Assembly (NCBI GenBank): GCA_020058315.1
Contig: JAGVEK010000152.1
Span: forward strand, 1-35,877
DNA: 35,877 bases
Direction: 5' to 3'
Source of the DNA: Candidatus Zixiibacteriota bacterium
Lineage (GTDB): Bacteria; Zixibacteria; MSB-5A5; WJJR01
This document shows positions 1 through 7,331 of the stretch, piece by piece. Position 1 is the stretch's first letter. Each line of letters begins with the position of its first letter. The notes under the pieces were generated by a model. That model was not told the origin of the DNA, ran no database searches, and saw only the letters and a list, made by a program, of their open reading frames with translations. The translations under genes were made by a program, and so were the position numbers.

Positions 1-2
1 AA

Positions 3-1706
3 CTTGGTTCGGGCCTCGCCGACGCCCGCTCGGCTTTCATTGGGCAAGTGCAGGCCGAGGTCGAGCGAGTGATCAGGCAATCCATAGTGACCGGCAATCA
101 CTTTGCAGGCGTTCACGTCGAAGATTGGCCGGCAATGGCAAGGGACGTGGTGGCGCTGACTCAACGTGGTGTCCTTGATCCCCTGGTGCGGACACTCGAA
201 GGGCTTCTGGAGATGCGCGTCCAAAGCATCCTGGCAGAAAGCGCCGCAGCTCTGCGAGAGCGGACTTCGGCGAGCGATGGACCGGGGTTCTTCGCGCGCG
301 GCCGCCTTGCGCTGGCAACTTTGCGGCTTCTGGTTCGGCGACTGGATGCGGATGCGAAGAAACAGGATACCGGAGCCGCGTCATCCGCATCGGGAGAACC
401 ACCTGAACGGGAGATCGCATACTACCTGGATATGCTGCAACAGCATGCTGTGCCTCGGCCCGGGGTTGTTGCCCTATTCGTCCGCGCGCTAATGGTGGGA
501 TTGGGAGTGGCGGTAGTCGCAACTGCGTACTGGCCGCAGTCCGGGATAGCATCCATTTTCGGCGTTCCGCTTGGGTTATTGGCTGGGTCGGCGGCGGCAG
601 CTCTGTCGGCCCTGGGCCTATACGGTTGGCATGGTCCACTTCATCTCTGGAGTTGCCAGAGAATCCTGGCATCCATCCTGACCGCATTGGACGAACATCG
701 GCGGCGGCAAGGAGGGCGCATCCTGGAAACCCTTCGAAAACGCTGGGACGACGCGCTCCGTTCTGCGCTACACGCTGATCACCGGCGTGCGATGGATCGC
801 CTCGCAGCCGGGGGTTCGCCAGCGGACGAGGAGGCCAGCGACGTGCATATGGTTCCGCCAACGACGATTGCCGAAACTATTGCCGGCTACTATAGCGCGT
901 ACATGGCCGCTACGGAGGATCTGCGCGAGCGTCTTGCGCGACACGATCGCGATTGCTCGGCGTACCTGCAACATCTTCCACGGCTAGATGGACCGGCGCT
1001 GCAATGTCCAACTATACGCAGGATGCTCGACGGCGTTGTCCCGATTGAAGACAATCAGCCACCAGACCATTTGCGGCTAGCCGCGTGGTTGCTGCAGAAC
1101 TTTCGCCCGCTCACGTTGCCTCAATCGTCGGCTGAGCCGTTACCAGAGGATAGCTGGGTTGATTGGCTCAGGAGTTGCTGGGATTCGGTGCGGTCGTGCG
1201 CCCGTGCAAATGTCCGTACCCAGCTGCGCACGTGGAATGTCCATCGCCTCTTGTCTGAGGTCCCAGTGCGCGACCTGCTGCAGTTGAGTGCGGCGCAGCG
1301 CGAACGCAGCCTGGAGAACAGTCTTCACTCGCCGCAAGCCGAGGAGGTCGACCGTGCTCGGTTGCGCGCCCTGGCCCAGGAGGCCGTGGACAAGGCCCAA
1401 CCCCAGATTCCGGCCGTTACGATGCCGGAAGATGGGGTGTACTACGTCGGAACCGGTGAAAGCGACGATTACCTGATGATGGACCCACAGCTTCACGCGC
1501 GAGTGGATTCGGCCGTTGTGCGAACAGCAGACGGAACATTCACGGGTATCCTGCGCCTCGGGGTTGGCGGCATTTCTTGGTCAACGTTGGCGCATTCGCG
1601 GTCATATTACGGCACCCTCTGTGCGACTGCACATCGAGAACTGTCCGCCCGACTGGAGGTTCAGCCTATTCAGCTGAACGGGGTACTGGAAGGAGGCGGA
1701 GAATAA
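3..1706 (+). CDS. Membrane protein of unknown function, 5' end outside the window
   Basis: The frame is open to the left edge (no stop between base 3 and the first possible start, a GTG at 48), so the true start probably lies outside the window and only the C-terminal ~567 residues are visible. Counting from the GTG, residues 1-140 look helical and charged, two hydrophobic segments follow at about 141-163 and 168-193 (a membrane hairpin), then about 360 residues of helical, Arg/Leu-rich soluble sequence. No catalytic motif or family is recognisable in the visible part. The stop overlaps the next start as TAATG, so this is the upstream partner of the transglutaminase-like/CvpA/M48-TerB genes and probably acts with them at the membrane. 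The missing N-terminus may carry the defining domain. Sure that it is coding; function unknown. Confidence 0.8.
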   Translation, partial: LGSGLADARSAFIGQVQAEVERVIRQSIVTGNHFAGVHVEDWPAMARDVVALTQRGVLDPLVRTLEGLLEMRVQSILAESAAALRERTSASDGPGFFARGRLALATLRLLVRRLDADAKKQDTGAASSASGEPPEREIAYYLDMLQQHAVPRPGVVALFVRALMVGLGVAVVATAYWPQSGIASIFGVPLGLLAGSAAAALSALGLYGWHGPLHLWSCQRILASILTALDEHRRRQGGRILETLRKRWDDALRSALHADHRRAMDRLAAGGSPADEEASDVHMVPPTTIAETIAGYYSAYMAATEDLRERLARHDRDCSAYLQHLPRLDGPALQCPTIRRMLDGVVPIEDNQPPDHLRLAAWLLQNFRPLTLPQSSAEPLPEDSWVDWLRSCWDSVRSCARANVRTQLRTWNVHRLLSEVPVRDLLQLSAAQRERSLENSLHSPQAEEVDRARLRALAQEAVDKAQPQIPAVTMPEDGVYYVGTGESDDYLMMDPQLHARVDSAVVRTADGTFTGILRLGVGGISWSTLAHSRSYYGTLCATAHRELSARLEVQPIQLNGVLEGGGE

Positions 1707-3073
1707 TGGACGGCCGCATTCCAGAACCGCGTGCGATGAGCTGGATGTCCTCCGCGCCGTTCTTGCTGCTGGTCCTAGCCTTGCTTTCTATGGTCGCCGG
1801 CCTCTTGTACTTGCCATCGCCGCCGGGCGGTGCTGTCACCGTGGCTGCCTCTGGCGTGGCACTCAGCTTTTTGGGCTCTTTCTTGCTGGCCTTTGTCGCG
1901 CGCCACCGTCCAGGCGTTGGCATGGTACTGGCGGAGGCTATGATCGCTGCGTGGGGCCGAAGCTACGGGGCGTTGAGCGACACGAGCAAACAGCCGGTGG
2001 CCCCAGACGGTCCGGCATTCGGCCAGCCGTTGCGGCGACTGGACGTTTTTCTAACCGTGTCTTTGGCGGTAGCGGTTGGCTTGGCGCTTACGCGCCTTTC
2101 GCTGGCCGAATGGGCTTTCGCGGCCGGTGTGCTGGTATTAGCGAGCGCTCTGCTACTGAGCATCGGGAACGGGATCGCAACTGCAGACACCTCTCGATGG
2201 TCACTTCGCCAATCATCGGGCGACGATCAGCCTGACGAGGCGTTGGTGACGACGATGCGCCGGCAAAGTTCGCCGGCGGAAATGTTTAGCGCGCTTGGGG
2301 CACGGCAAAGCGTCTTAACACGAGAACATGCCACCGAAGAAGCTAAGGGAGTCAAGAAGGGCACGCAGCCCACTGTCGTGATCCGGCGAGTACAGACGGT
2401 GTTCTGCCGCACCAAGGTGTACGAGGAAGGAGGGCGGTTCCACGTTAGTTCCGAGGAAGTGGCTCGGGCTCCGTTCTTTCTGAGTGTCGACTTGGGGCGT
2501 CTTGAGGAACTTCGGCGACACAATCAAACCGAGCAAGCTACGCTTCGTGACCGTATTGTCACATCTCGGTCCGCCGGAATTTTCGAACTTGCTGCATTTC
2601 TCGAGGCCGGTTTTCGTAACCTGCGCCTCTCTCCACTCGACCGGATTGAGAGCACGCTCCAACTTTGCCAGCCCCCGAATATCGAGTACGAGTATGACGA
2701 TTCGCGGAAAAGCGTCTGCGATTTCGCGGGTAAAGTGATTGCTGACTACTGGAGGTACCCGCTCGAAACGTTGTACGACCGGCATGGTGACTGCGATTGT
2801 CACGCCATCTTGGCTGCCAGCCTGTTCTACACGCTCGGCTACGATTGTTGCGTGCTTGCGGTCGAGACCGACGCCGGTAGTCACCTCTCCATTGGCGTGG
2901 CCCCGCCGTCGGGGCCCTGTTTGCTTCCGGCCAGCGTATGCGTCCGGACCAACGGGCAAGAATATTACTACTGTGAGACCGCTGGCGCGTCGTGGCATGT
3001 AGGTGCGATACCGTCTGACGTAAAACTTGAGACCCTCTGCGTCCGGTGGTCATCGCGCGAGTCTCTGCCGTGA
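1706..3073 (+). CDS. Four-TM protein with transglutaminase-like cysteine protease domain
   Basis: 455 residues. The start at 1706 is preferred to upstream in-frame codons because it overlaps the previous stop (TAATG) and follows an AGGAGGCGGAG ribosome-binding site at 1690-1701. Four hydrophobic segments lie at about 16-36, 43-65, 112-131 and 134-155. The C-terminal soluble region contains the transglutaminase-like signature GDCDCHAILAASLFYTLGY (361-379; C363 is the probable nucleophile) followed by SHLSIGV (H393 as the probable catalytic His). An acidic third residue may be the Glu in YYYCETAG further on. Transglutaminase-fold proteins of bacteria often act as peptidases; the substrate here is unknown. 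Second gene of a coupled membrane operon with a CvpA-like protein and an M48-TerB protease. The fold assignment rests on these motifs read by eye. Confidence 0.85.
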   Translation: MDGRIPEPRAMSWMSSAPFLLLVLALLSMVAGLLYLPSPPGGAVTVAASGVALSFLGSFLLAFVARHRPGVGMVLAEAMIAAWGRSYGALSDTSKQPVAPDGPAFGQPLRRLDVFLTVSLAVAVGLALTRLSLAEWAFAAGVLVLASALLLSIGNGIATADTSRWSLRQSSGDDQPDEALVTTMRRQSSPAEMFSALGARQSVLTREHATEEAKGVKKGTQPTVVIRRVQTVFCRTKVYEEGGRFHVSSEEVARAPFFLSVDLGRLEELRRHNQTEQATLRDRIVTSRSAGIFELAAFLEAGFRNLRLSPLDRIESTLQLCQPPNIEYEYDDSRKSVCDFAGKVIADYWRYPLETLYDRHGDCDCHAILAASLFYTLGYDCCVLAVETDAGSHLSIGVAPPSGPCLLPASVCVRTNGQEYYYCETAGASWHVGAIPSDVKLETLCVRWSSRESLP

Positions 3074-3122
3074 TTGACGACGCGTTTACCTGTGAGGACC
3101 TCACCTATCACGGAGCGTACGT

Positions 3123-4337
3123 ATGCAACCTGTCGACATCCTTGATCTAGTGCTCGTGGGCCTGATTGCGTTCTCCGCGCTTCGCGGATACTTAAAAGGC
3201 TTCATCCGTCCGGCGCTGGGCTTGTGTAGTTTGGTCGCTGCCGGGCTTATCGCGCGGGCCGCATACGAGTTGCTCGGGGCTGTTGACCCAGAGCTACTCG
3301 AGGACAGCGTGAACCGCGTTCTTGCCTTTCTCGTTCCGTTTCTCTTGATCCTTGCCATCTGCACTGCCGTCGTTCGTCGCATCCGCAAGCAGACGAAGGA
3401 ACTTGGGCTAGGCGGACTGGACCGAGCAGCTGGCGCGGCGATCGGCGTTGTCCGTGTATGCACGCTGCTGGCTCTCCTGCTGGTTCCACTTCAAACCCAT
3501 CCGATTGCTGGAGCGCCACTTCGCCAGTCGCTCGTGTTGCCGTGCATTGCGTACGGCGGATTCTTAAGCAAACTGGTTCTACCATCGATTCCGCTGACGG
3601 TTGCATCGGCTGCCACTGTTGATATCGAGGTCTTGATCGAGAGCACGATCGATGACATGGGGCAAATGACGAGAGTCATCCGCGTGCGCGGTCCGGACGA
3701 GTTCTTCCCGAGCGCGCACACCGAACTTCCGCTCCGAGCGCAAAACTGGAACGTGGAGAGCCAGCCGGCAGGCAGCGGTCGCCGTGAGCTGACCTACCGG
3801 GGGGGATTCGATCGCCGCGATGCCCCGCTCACCTGGCCGACTCGTGTCGATTGGCGCCTAGACCATACCGCATTCCGACGACGGTTGGACTTTCGCGAGA
3901 GCATTAACCTCAGTGAGATTCTATCTTCCGCTGACGGACCGTTTCAGGCTCAACACCGCCCGAACGAAGACACGCTCGATGCGGTATTCCGTGAATGGCG
4001 GCATTTATGGACGGACGTGCGCCGCCGCACAGCAAGCCGTGCCGCGAAGGAGATCGCCGTTCCAGTCACTGTTCGACTCACGGCGACGGGACCCTTGACT
4101 GGAGTCCAAGGCTTAGGCGCGACGGTTCATGAGAACTTGGCGCGTTGGGATCTTCAGATCGCTCCGGGCCAGACGTACGAACTGATCGCTTGGCAGCGTG
4201 ACTGGGGATGGGCTTCATGGGTTTCGTTGGCATCCGTGGCTGTTGCCACGGTAATTGGCGGAGTGACCTACTCACGGCGATGGTACAACCGCCAACTGCG
4301 GCGTTTACTCGAGAATTCTGATGAAAAAAGCCATTGA
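3123..4337 (+). CDS. CvpA-family membrane protein with extra C-terminal domain
   Basis: 404 residues. The first ~127 match the CvpA (colicin V production) pattern: an N-terminal D-x-L-D start, an R-G-Y-x-K-G-F loop at 21-27, and four hydrophobic segments at about 5-20, 28-50, 66-86 and 100-124. Typical CvpA proteins are ~160-220 residues; here a ~230-residue soluble region follows, then a fifth transmembrane segment at about 362-383 and a short basic tail. The extra region (about 130-360) is unrecognised and would lie outside or inside the membrane depending on topology. It starts 49 nt after the transglutaminase-like gene; the gap holds a perfect palindrome (GTGAGG-A-CCTCAC, 3092-3104). Its 3' end overlaps the next gene by 17 nt. 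CvpA proteins are envelope proteins of poorly defined role. Confidence 0.82.
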   Translation: MQPVDILDLVLVGLIAFSALRGYLKGFIRPALGLCSLVAAGLIARAAYELLGAVDPELLEDSVNRVLAFLVPFLLILAICTAVVRRIRKQTKELGLGGLDRAAGAAIGVVRVCTLLALLLVPLQTHPIAGAPLRQSLVLPCIAYGGFLSKLVLPSIPLTVASAATVDIEVLIESTIDDMGQMTRVIRVRGPDEFFPSAHTELPLRAQNWNVESQPAGSGRRELTYRGGFDRRDAPLTWPTRVDWRLDHTAFRRRLDFRESINLSEILSSADGPFQAQHRPNEDTLDAVFREWRHLWTDVRRRTASRAAKEIAVPVTVRLTATGPLTGVQGLGATVHENLARWDLQIAPGQTYELIAWQRDWGWASWVSLASVAVATVIGGVTYSRRWYNRQLRRLLENSDEKSH

Positions 4338-5667
4338 TTGGGACGCAATCCGGTATCGCGGCGATACGGAGGGCGTCCGCGAGCTGCATGATGTATACCG
4401 CGTCGAACATTATCTTCAAACCTATGAGCAGGGTCAGCGACAGCTTGACCAGAATATCAGGGACAAGTTCTTGGCCAATAGTATCCGGCTTTCCGAGCAG
4501 ATTTCTCCCCGGATCTTCGCCATCTACCGTGGGGTTTGTGAGAATCTAGGACTCGACATAGGGGCTGAAATATTCTGCACTCCCAGCTCCGAAGTAAACG
4601 CCGCTGCGATATTAGATACGCAAGAAGCAACGGACCATTGCCTCATTGGCGTGACCTCTGCGGCGCTGGAGAAACTTGAAGATGCTGAGATCGCCTCGAT
4701 TCTTGGCCACGAGCTCGGCCACTTTCTGTTCAAAAACCACCGCCTGAATGCCCTGATCAACGAAGCTAAGGATAATCCGGCTGTGACCGTCCTTCCGCCG
4801 CTCGGAGAGAGTCTCTTCTTGCGCTGGCGAAAGAAAGCCGAGATAAGCGCCGACCGGGTCGGGTTACTTGCCTGTGGGGATTTTGCGTCCGCCGCGCGCG
4901 GCCTTCTAAAGGCGACGTTTGGGTTGAGCGATCGCAACATCAATTTGAATATCGATGGCCTCTTGGCTCAGATCGATGAAGCGAAGGGAAGTCGCGAACT
5001 GATGAACGCCTCCTTCGAATCCCATCCGCTGTTGCCAATTCGGCTAAAGGCGCTCGAGCTGTTTTCACGATCTGAGAATGCCGCAACGAACGGATACGTC
5101 CCGGTGAGCCGTGACCGGCTCTCCGCTGACGCGCTCGAGGATGCCGTGGACAACCTGATGCGGCTAACCGCGCGTTACCCCGATACGCCAATAAGCCAGA
5201 CAGTAATGCGGACGGTCGCACTCGGCGGCGTACTTGTGCTCGCAGCGGATGGAGACATCAGCGAGTACGAGACGAAGATTATGATCGAAATTCTTCATCG
5301 CTACTTCACCGACGAACCTGAGAAAGAAATCGTGGTCGATACGCATCAACTGCGTGAACAACTCGACATTGCCCTGAAAAAGGTCAACGAACTCGGGGGC
5401 CACGATGATAAAGTATTCATTGTCTCCAGGCTCGCTGACATCGCCCTGGCCGACGGAGCCCTGATGAGCGAAGAGGGCGCTATCGTCTTGGAAATTGCAG
5501 AACGCCTCGGGCTTCCGGCGCGCACAGTCCATTCCGTGTTCGTCGGTGCCGCAGAAACCGTCGGATTCCGTGTGGACGTGAAGCTGAACCGCGTCGCCGA
5601 CGAGCTTCGGCGTTCGCTTCGTGTCGGTTGTGGATTGGCGCCAGTCGAACGCTCAACGCCACGATGA
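4321..5667 (+). CDS. M48-family zinc metallopeptidase fused to a TerB domain
   Basis: 448 residues, starting inside the preceding gene (17-nt overlap). The peptidase half (about 60-245) has HELGH at 130-134, a downstream E-I-S-A-D (174-178; E174 the likely third zinc ligand) and the SHPLLPIR motif (234-241) that M48 enzymes carry after the core. There is no transmembrane segment, unlike HtpX or Oma1, so the enzyme is probably cytosolic or recruited to the membrane by its operon partners. The C-terminal half (about 292-430) has two acidic blocks, LAADGDISEYE (307-317) and ALADGALMSEEG, typical of the helical TerB fold linked to tellurite and stress systems. The M48-TerB fusion beside a CvpA protein and a transglutaminase-like protein suggests a regulated proteolytic complex at the membrane; that is inference. 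Confidence 0.88.
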   Translation: MKKAIDWDAIRYRGDTEGVRELHDVYRVEHYLQTYEQGQRQLDQNIRDKFLANSIRLSEQISPRIFAIYRGVCENLGLDIGAEIFCTPSSEVNAAAILDTQEATDHCLIGVTSAALEKLEDAEIASILGHELGHFLFKNHRLNALINEAKDNPAVTVLPPLGESLFLRWRKKAEISADRVGLLACGDFASAARGLLKATFGLSDRNINLNIDGLLAQIDEAKGSRELMNASFESHPLLPIRLKALELFSRSENAATNGYVPVSRDRLSADALEDAVDNLMRLTARYPDTPISQTVMRTVALGGVLVLAADGDISEYETKIMIEILHRYFTDEPEKEIVVDTHQLREQLDIALKKVNELGGHDDKVFIVSRLADIALADGALMSEEGAIVLEIAERLGLPARTVHSVFVGAAETVGFRVDVKLNRVADELRRSLRVGCGLAPVERSTPR

Positions 5668-5710
5668 TCTGTTCAATGAACAATTCATCATCGCTCGACT
5701 GGCGTGAGCG
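5639..5710 (+). repeat. Nested and interleaved inverted repeats at the operon 3' end
   Basis: CGCCAGTCGA (5639-5648) is perfectly complementary to TCGACTGGCG (5695-5704). Inside lies a second imperfect stem, GATGAT (5663-5668) with ATCATC (5687-5692), enclosing TGTTCA-A-TGAACA (5670-5682). CGCTCA (5650-5655) can also pair with TGAGCG (5705-5710), which crosses the outer stem. The stop codon of the M48-TerB gene (5665-5667) is inside the structure. There is no T-run, so it is not a textbook terminator; it may be an RNA-stabilising or Rho-linked 3' structure. Confidence 0.45.
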
Positions 5711-5818
5711 TCCTCTGAACGCTTACCTCGATTCTCTGAGGGCCGAGCGCACGGTGCTTTCGCGATGAAGGAAGCATCGAGGATGCATTCAGCGAGGCAG
5801 GGGCGGGAGAATCGGGCT

Positions 5819-6160
5819 ATGATCATGTACGTACTTGTCGTTGAAGGCCCCTGCACCGGGCCGCCAGCAGTGGCTGTGTTCACCCAGGAGAAGCTCGCAG
5901 ATCAGGTTGCGAAGGATCCATGGGGCTCCCTAGGCTGGTGTACGACCCAGTCCTACCGCGTAGAGTGTGCCGAAGTCTCAGGAGCATACGCAAGTGGCCA
6001 GCCGGTCTTTGCTGCGCACCGTCACGTGGAGGGGGCTGCCAGCTCCGCATGGGAGGTCTATCGGTTTGCGGGTCTCTACGCTGCGTTTGAGGAGGCTGAG
6101 AAAGCTGCCGGTGATCTCGGCGTCGTTAGGGAGATTGATCCAGATGCGTATGCGGATTGA
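5819..6160 (+). CDS. Small protein of unknown function, 113 aa
   Basis: The ATG at 5819 is preferred to an in-frame ATG at 5765 because a GGGCGGGAG sequence lies just upstream of it; the ATG at 5825 is a close alternative. The product is a small soluble protein starting with a beta-like MYVLVVEGP stretch, with aromatic and Gly/Ala-rich middle and an acidic C-terminus (EIDPDAYAD). No known family, signal peptide or membrane segment is visible. It sits 151 nt behind the M48-TerB operon and about 175 nt ahead of the RtcB-like gene, so it could belong with either or stand alone. Called coding for its RBS, codon use and strand agreement. Confidence 0.6.
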   Translation: MIMYVLVVEGPCTGPPAVAVFTQEKLADQVAKDPWGSLGWCTTQSYRVECAEVSGAYASGQPVFAAHRHVEGAASSAWEVYRFAGLYAAFEEAEKAAGDLGVVREIDPDAYAD

Positions 6161-6335
6161 CTCCTCTCGATTGCGCGTAAACCACCGCGCGGCCTAATTG
6201 GCCGTGCTACTGCTCCTGTCGAGCCCGCTGGCCCGCGAATGTCGGTTCGCAGCAGTCGGCCAAAGCTGCTCTGGCCATTTGCCTGGATGGCGGCAGCTGA
6301 CGGTCTTGCTTGCGCTTGGCTGACGGAGAATGCAA

Positions 6336-7262
6336 ATGGACCTAATCAACTTGTCCTCCGAGTACGATCAGAAGCTTTACGGATGGCTTCCGCGTGACTT
6401 GATTGCTGAGAAGGTCGTGTTCTTTCCCGACGCCTGTCCGGGCAAGGCGCCCTTGCCCACTGGGACGGCAACGCTACTGAGGCGCGACGACTGGATGCGG
6501 TTCGCGATCTCGGACTGCGGTTGCGGCATGCGCTTGATGCGCAGCACCATGACCACCTCGGATCTGACGCCACAGCGCTGGGAGCGAGTCGCTGACCGCC
6601 TGTGCAGCAACAAGGGCTCCCTGGGCGATCTCGGTGGCGGCAATCACTTTCTCGATGCCCTCGAACCTCATTCTAGAAAGCAAATGTACTTCCTAATTCA
6701 CACCGGCAGCCGCAGTGAGTCGGGCTTAGTGAATGCGCTTGTCGATCAGCCCGCGAAGTTTGACCGCGAGTTCTCCCGGATCGTCGGCTGGGCCCGAGAC
6801 AACCGCGCCGCGGTTCAAGAAGCTCTCGAGGCGGAGTTCGGCGACTTGGAACTGGTGCTGGATCTGCCGCACAACACATACGAAGTACTGCCTGATGGCG
6901 GTGTCATTATCCGTAAAGGAGCAGTTCGTGTCGAACCGGGCGACCTAAACGTGATACCGTCGCACCTAGCGGGCGACGTAGCACTAGTGCGGGCAACGAA
7001 CGCCGTCCGAGGCACTTTGTTATCTCTGAGTCACGGCACCGGGCGGAAGATGGCGCGGTCGGCATCCAAGGGCCTGGCTGACGCCTACGATTTCGAGTCG
7101 CTGCGCCGGTGTGTGCTGATGCCGAATCGCATCAGCGATAGCTCGCTCCGAACCGAGGGCCCCTACGCCTACCGTGAACTGGGTGACTGCCTGAGTTTGC
7201 TGGAGGGCTACGTCGAGCTAGTCGAGCAGTTCAGCATCGTCGGCTACATCGGCCATCTCTAA
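6336..7262 (+). CDS. Compact RtcB-like RNA ligase
   Basis: 308 residues. RtcB enzymes join RNA 2',3'-cyclic-phosphate (or 3'-phosphate) and 5'-OH ends using GTP and Mn2+. All hallmark sites are present: DCGCGM (60-65; D60 and C63 as metal ligands), GGGNHF (101-105; N103, H104), IHTGSR (121-126; H122), LPHNTYE (177-183; H179), RKGA (193-196) and SHGTGR (232-237; H233 as the guanylylated His). Canonical RtcB proteins are ~400-480 residues, so this is a short, divergent member with reduced N-terminal and inter-motif segments. The ATG at 6336 is chosen over 6330 because GGAG at 6325-6328 is then 7 nt upstream. A 1116-residue unknown protein follows 69 nt later on the same strand and is the probable partner. 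I leave out the symbol because orthology to housekeeping RtcB is doubtful. Confidence 0.88.
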   Translation: MDLINLSSEYDQKLYGWLPRDLIAEKVVFFPDACPGKAPLPTGTATLLRRDDWMRFAISDCGCGMRLMRSTMTTSDLTPQRWERVADRLCSNKGSLGDLGGGNHFLDALEPHSRKQMYFLIHTGSRSESGLVNALVDQPAKFDREFSRIVGWARDNRAAVQEALEAEFGDLELVLDLPHNTYEVLPDGGVIIRKGAVRVEPGDLNVIPSHLAGDVALVRATNAVRGTLLSLSHGTGRKMARSASKGLADAYDFESLRRCVLMPNRISDSSLRTEGPYAYRELGDCLSLLEGYVELVEQFSIVGYIGHL

Positions 7263-7331
7263 CAGGCTTGTGATTGGAGCGGAAACGCATCCGACTTGTC
7301 GACAACTTCTGCAGAGGGCAGAATCCAAGGT

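Noticed and set aside
73..861. 262-codon minus-strand frame at the left edge
   Set aside because: Antisense to the membrane protein gene, Pro/Arg-rich translation, no RBS.
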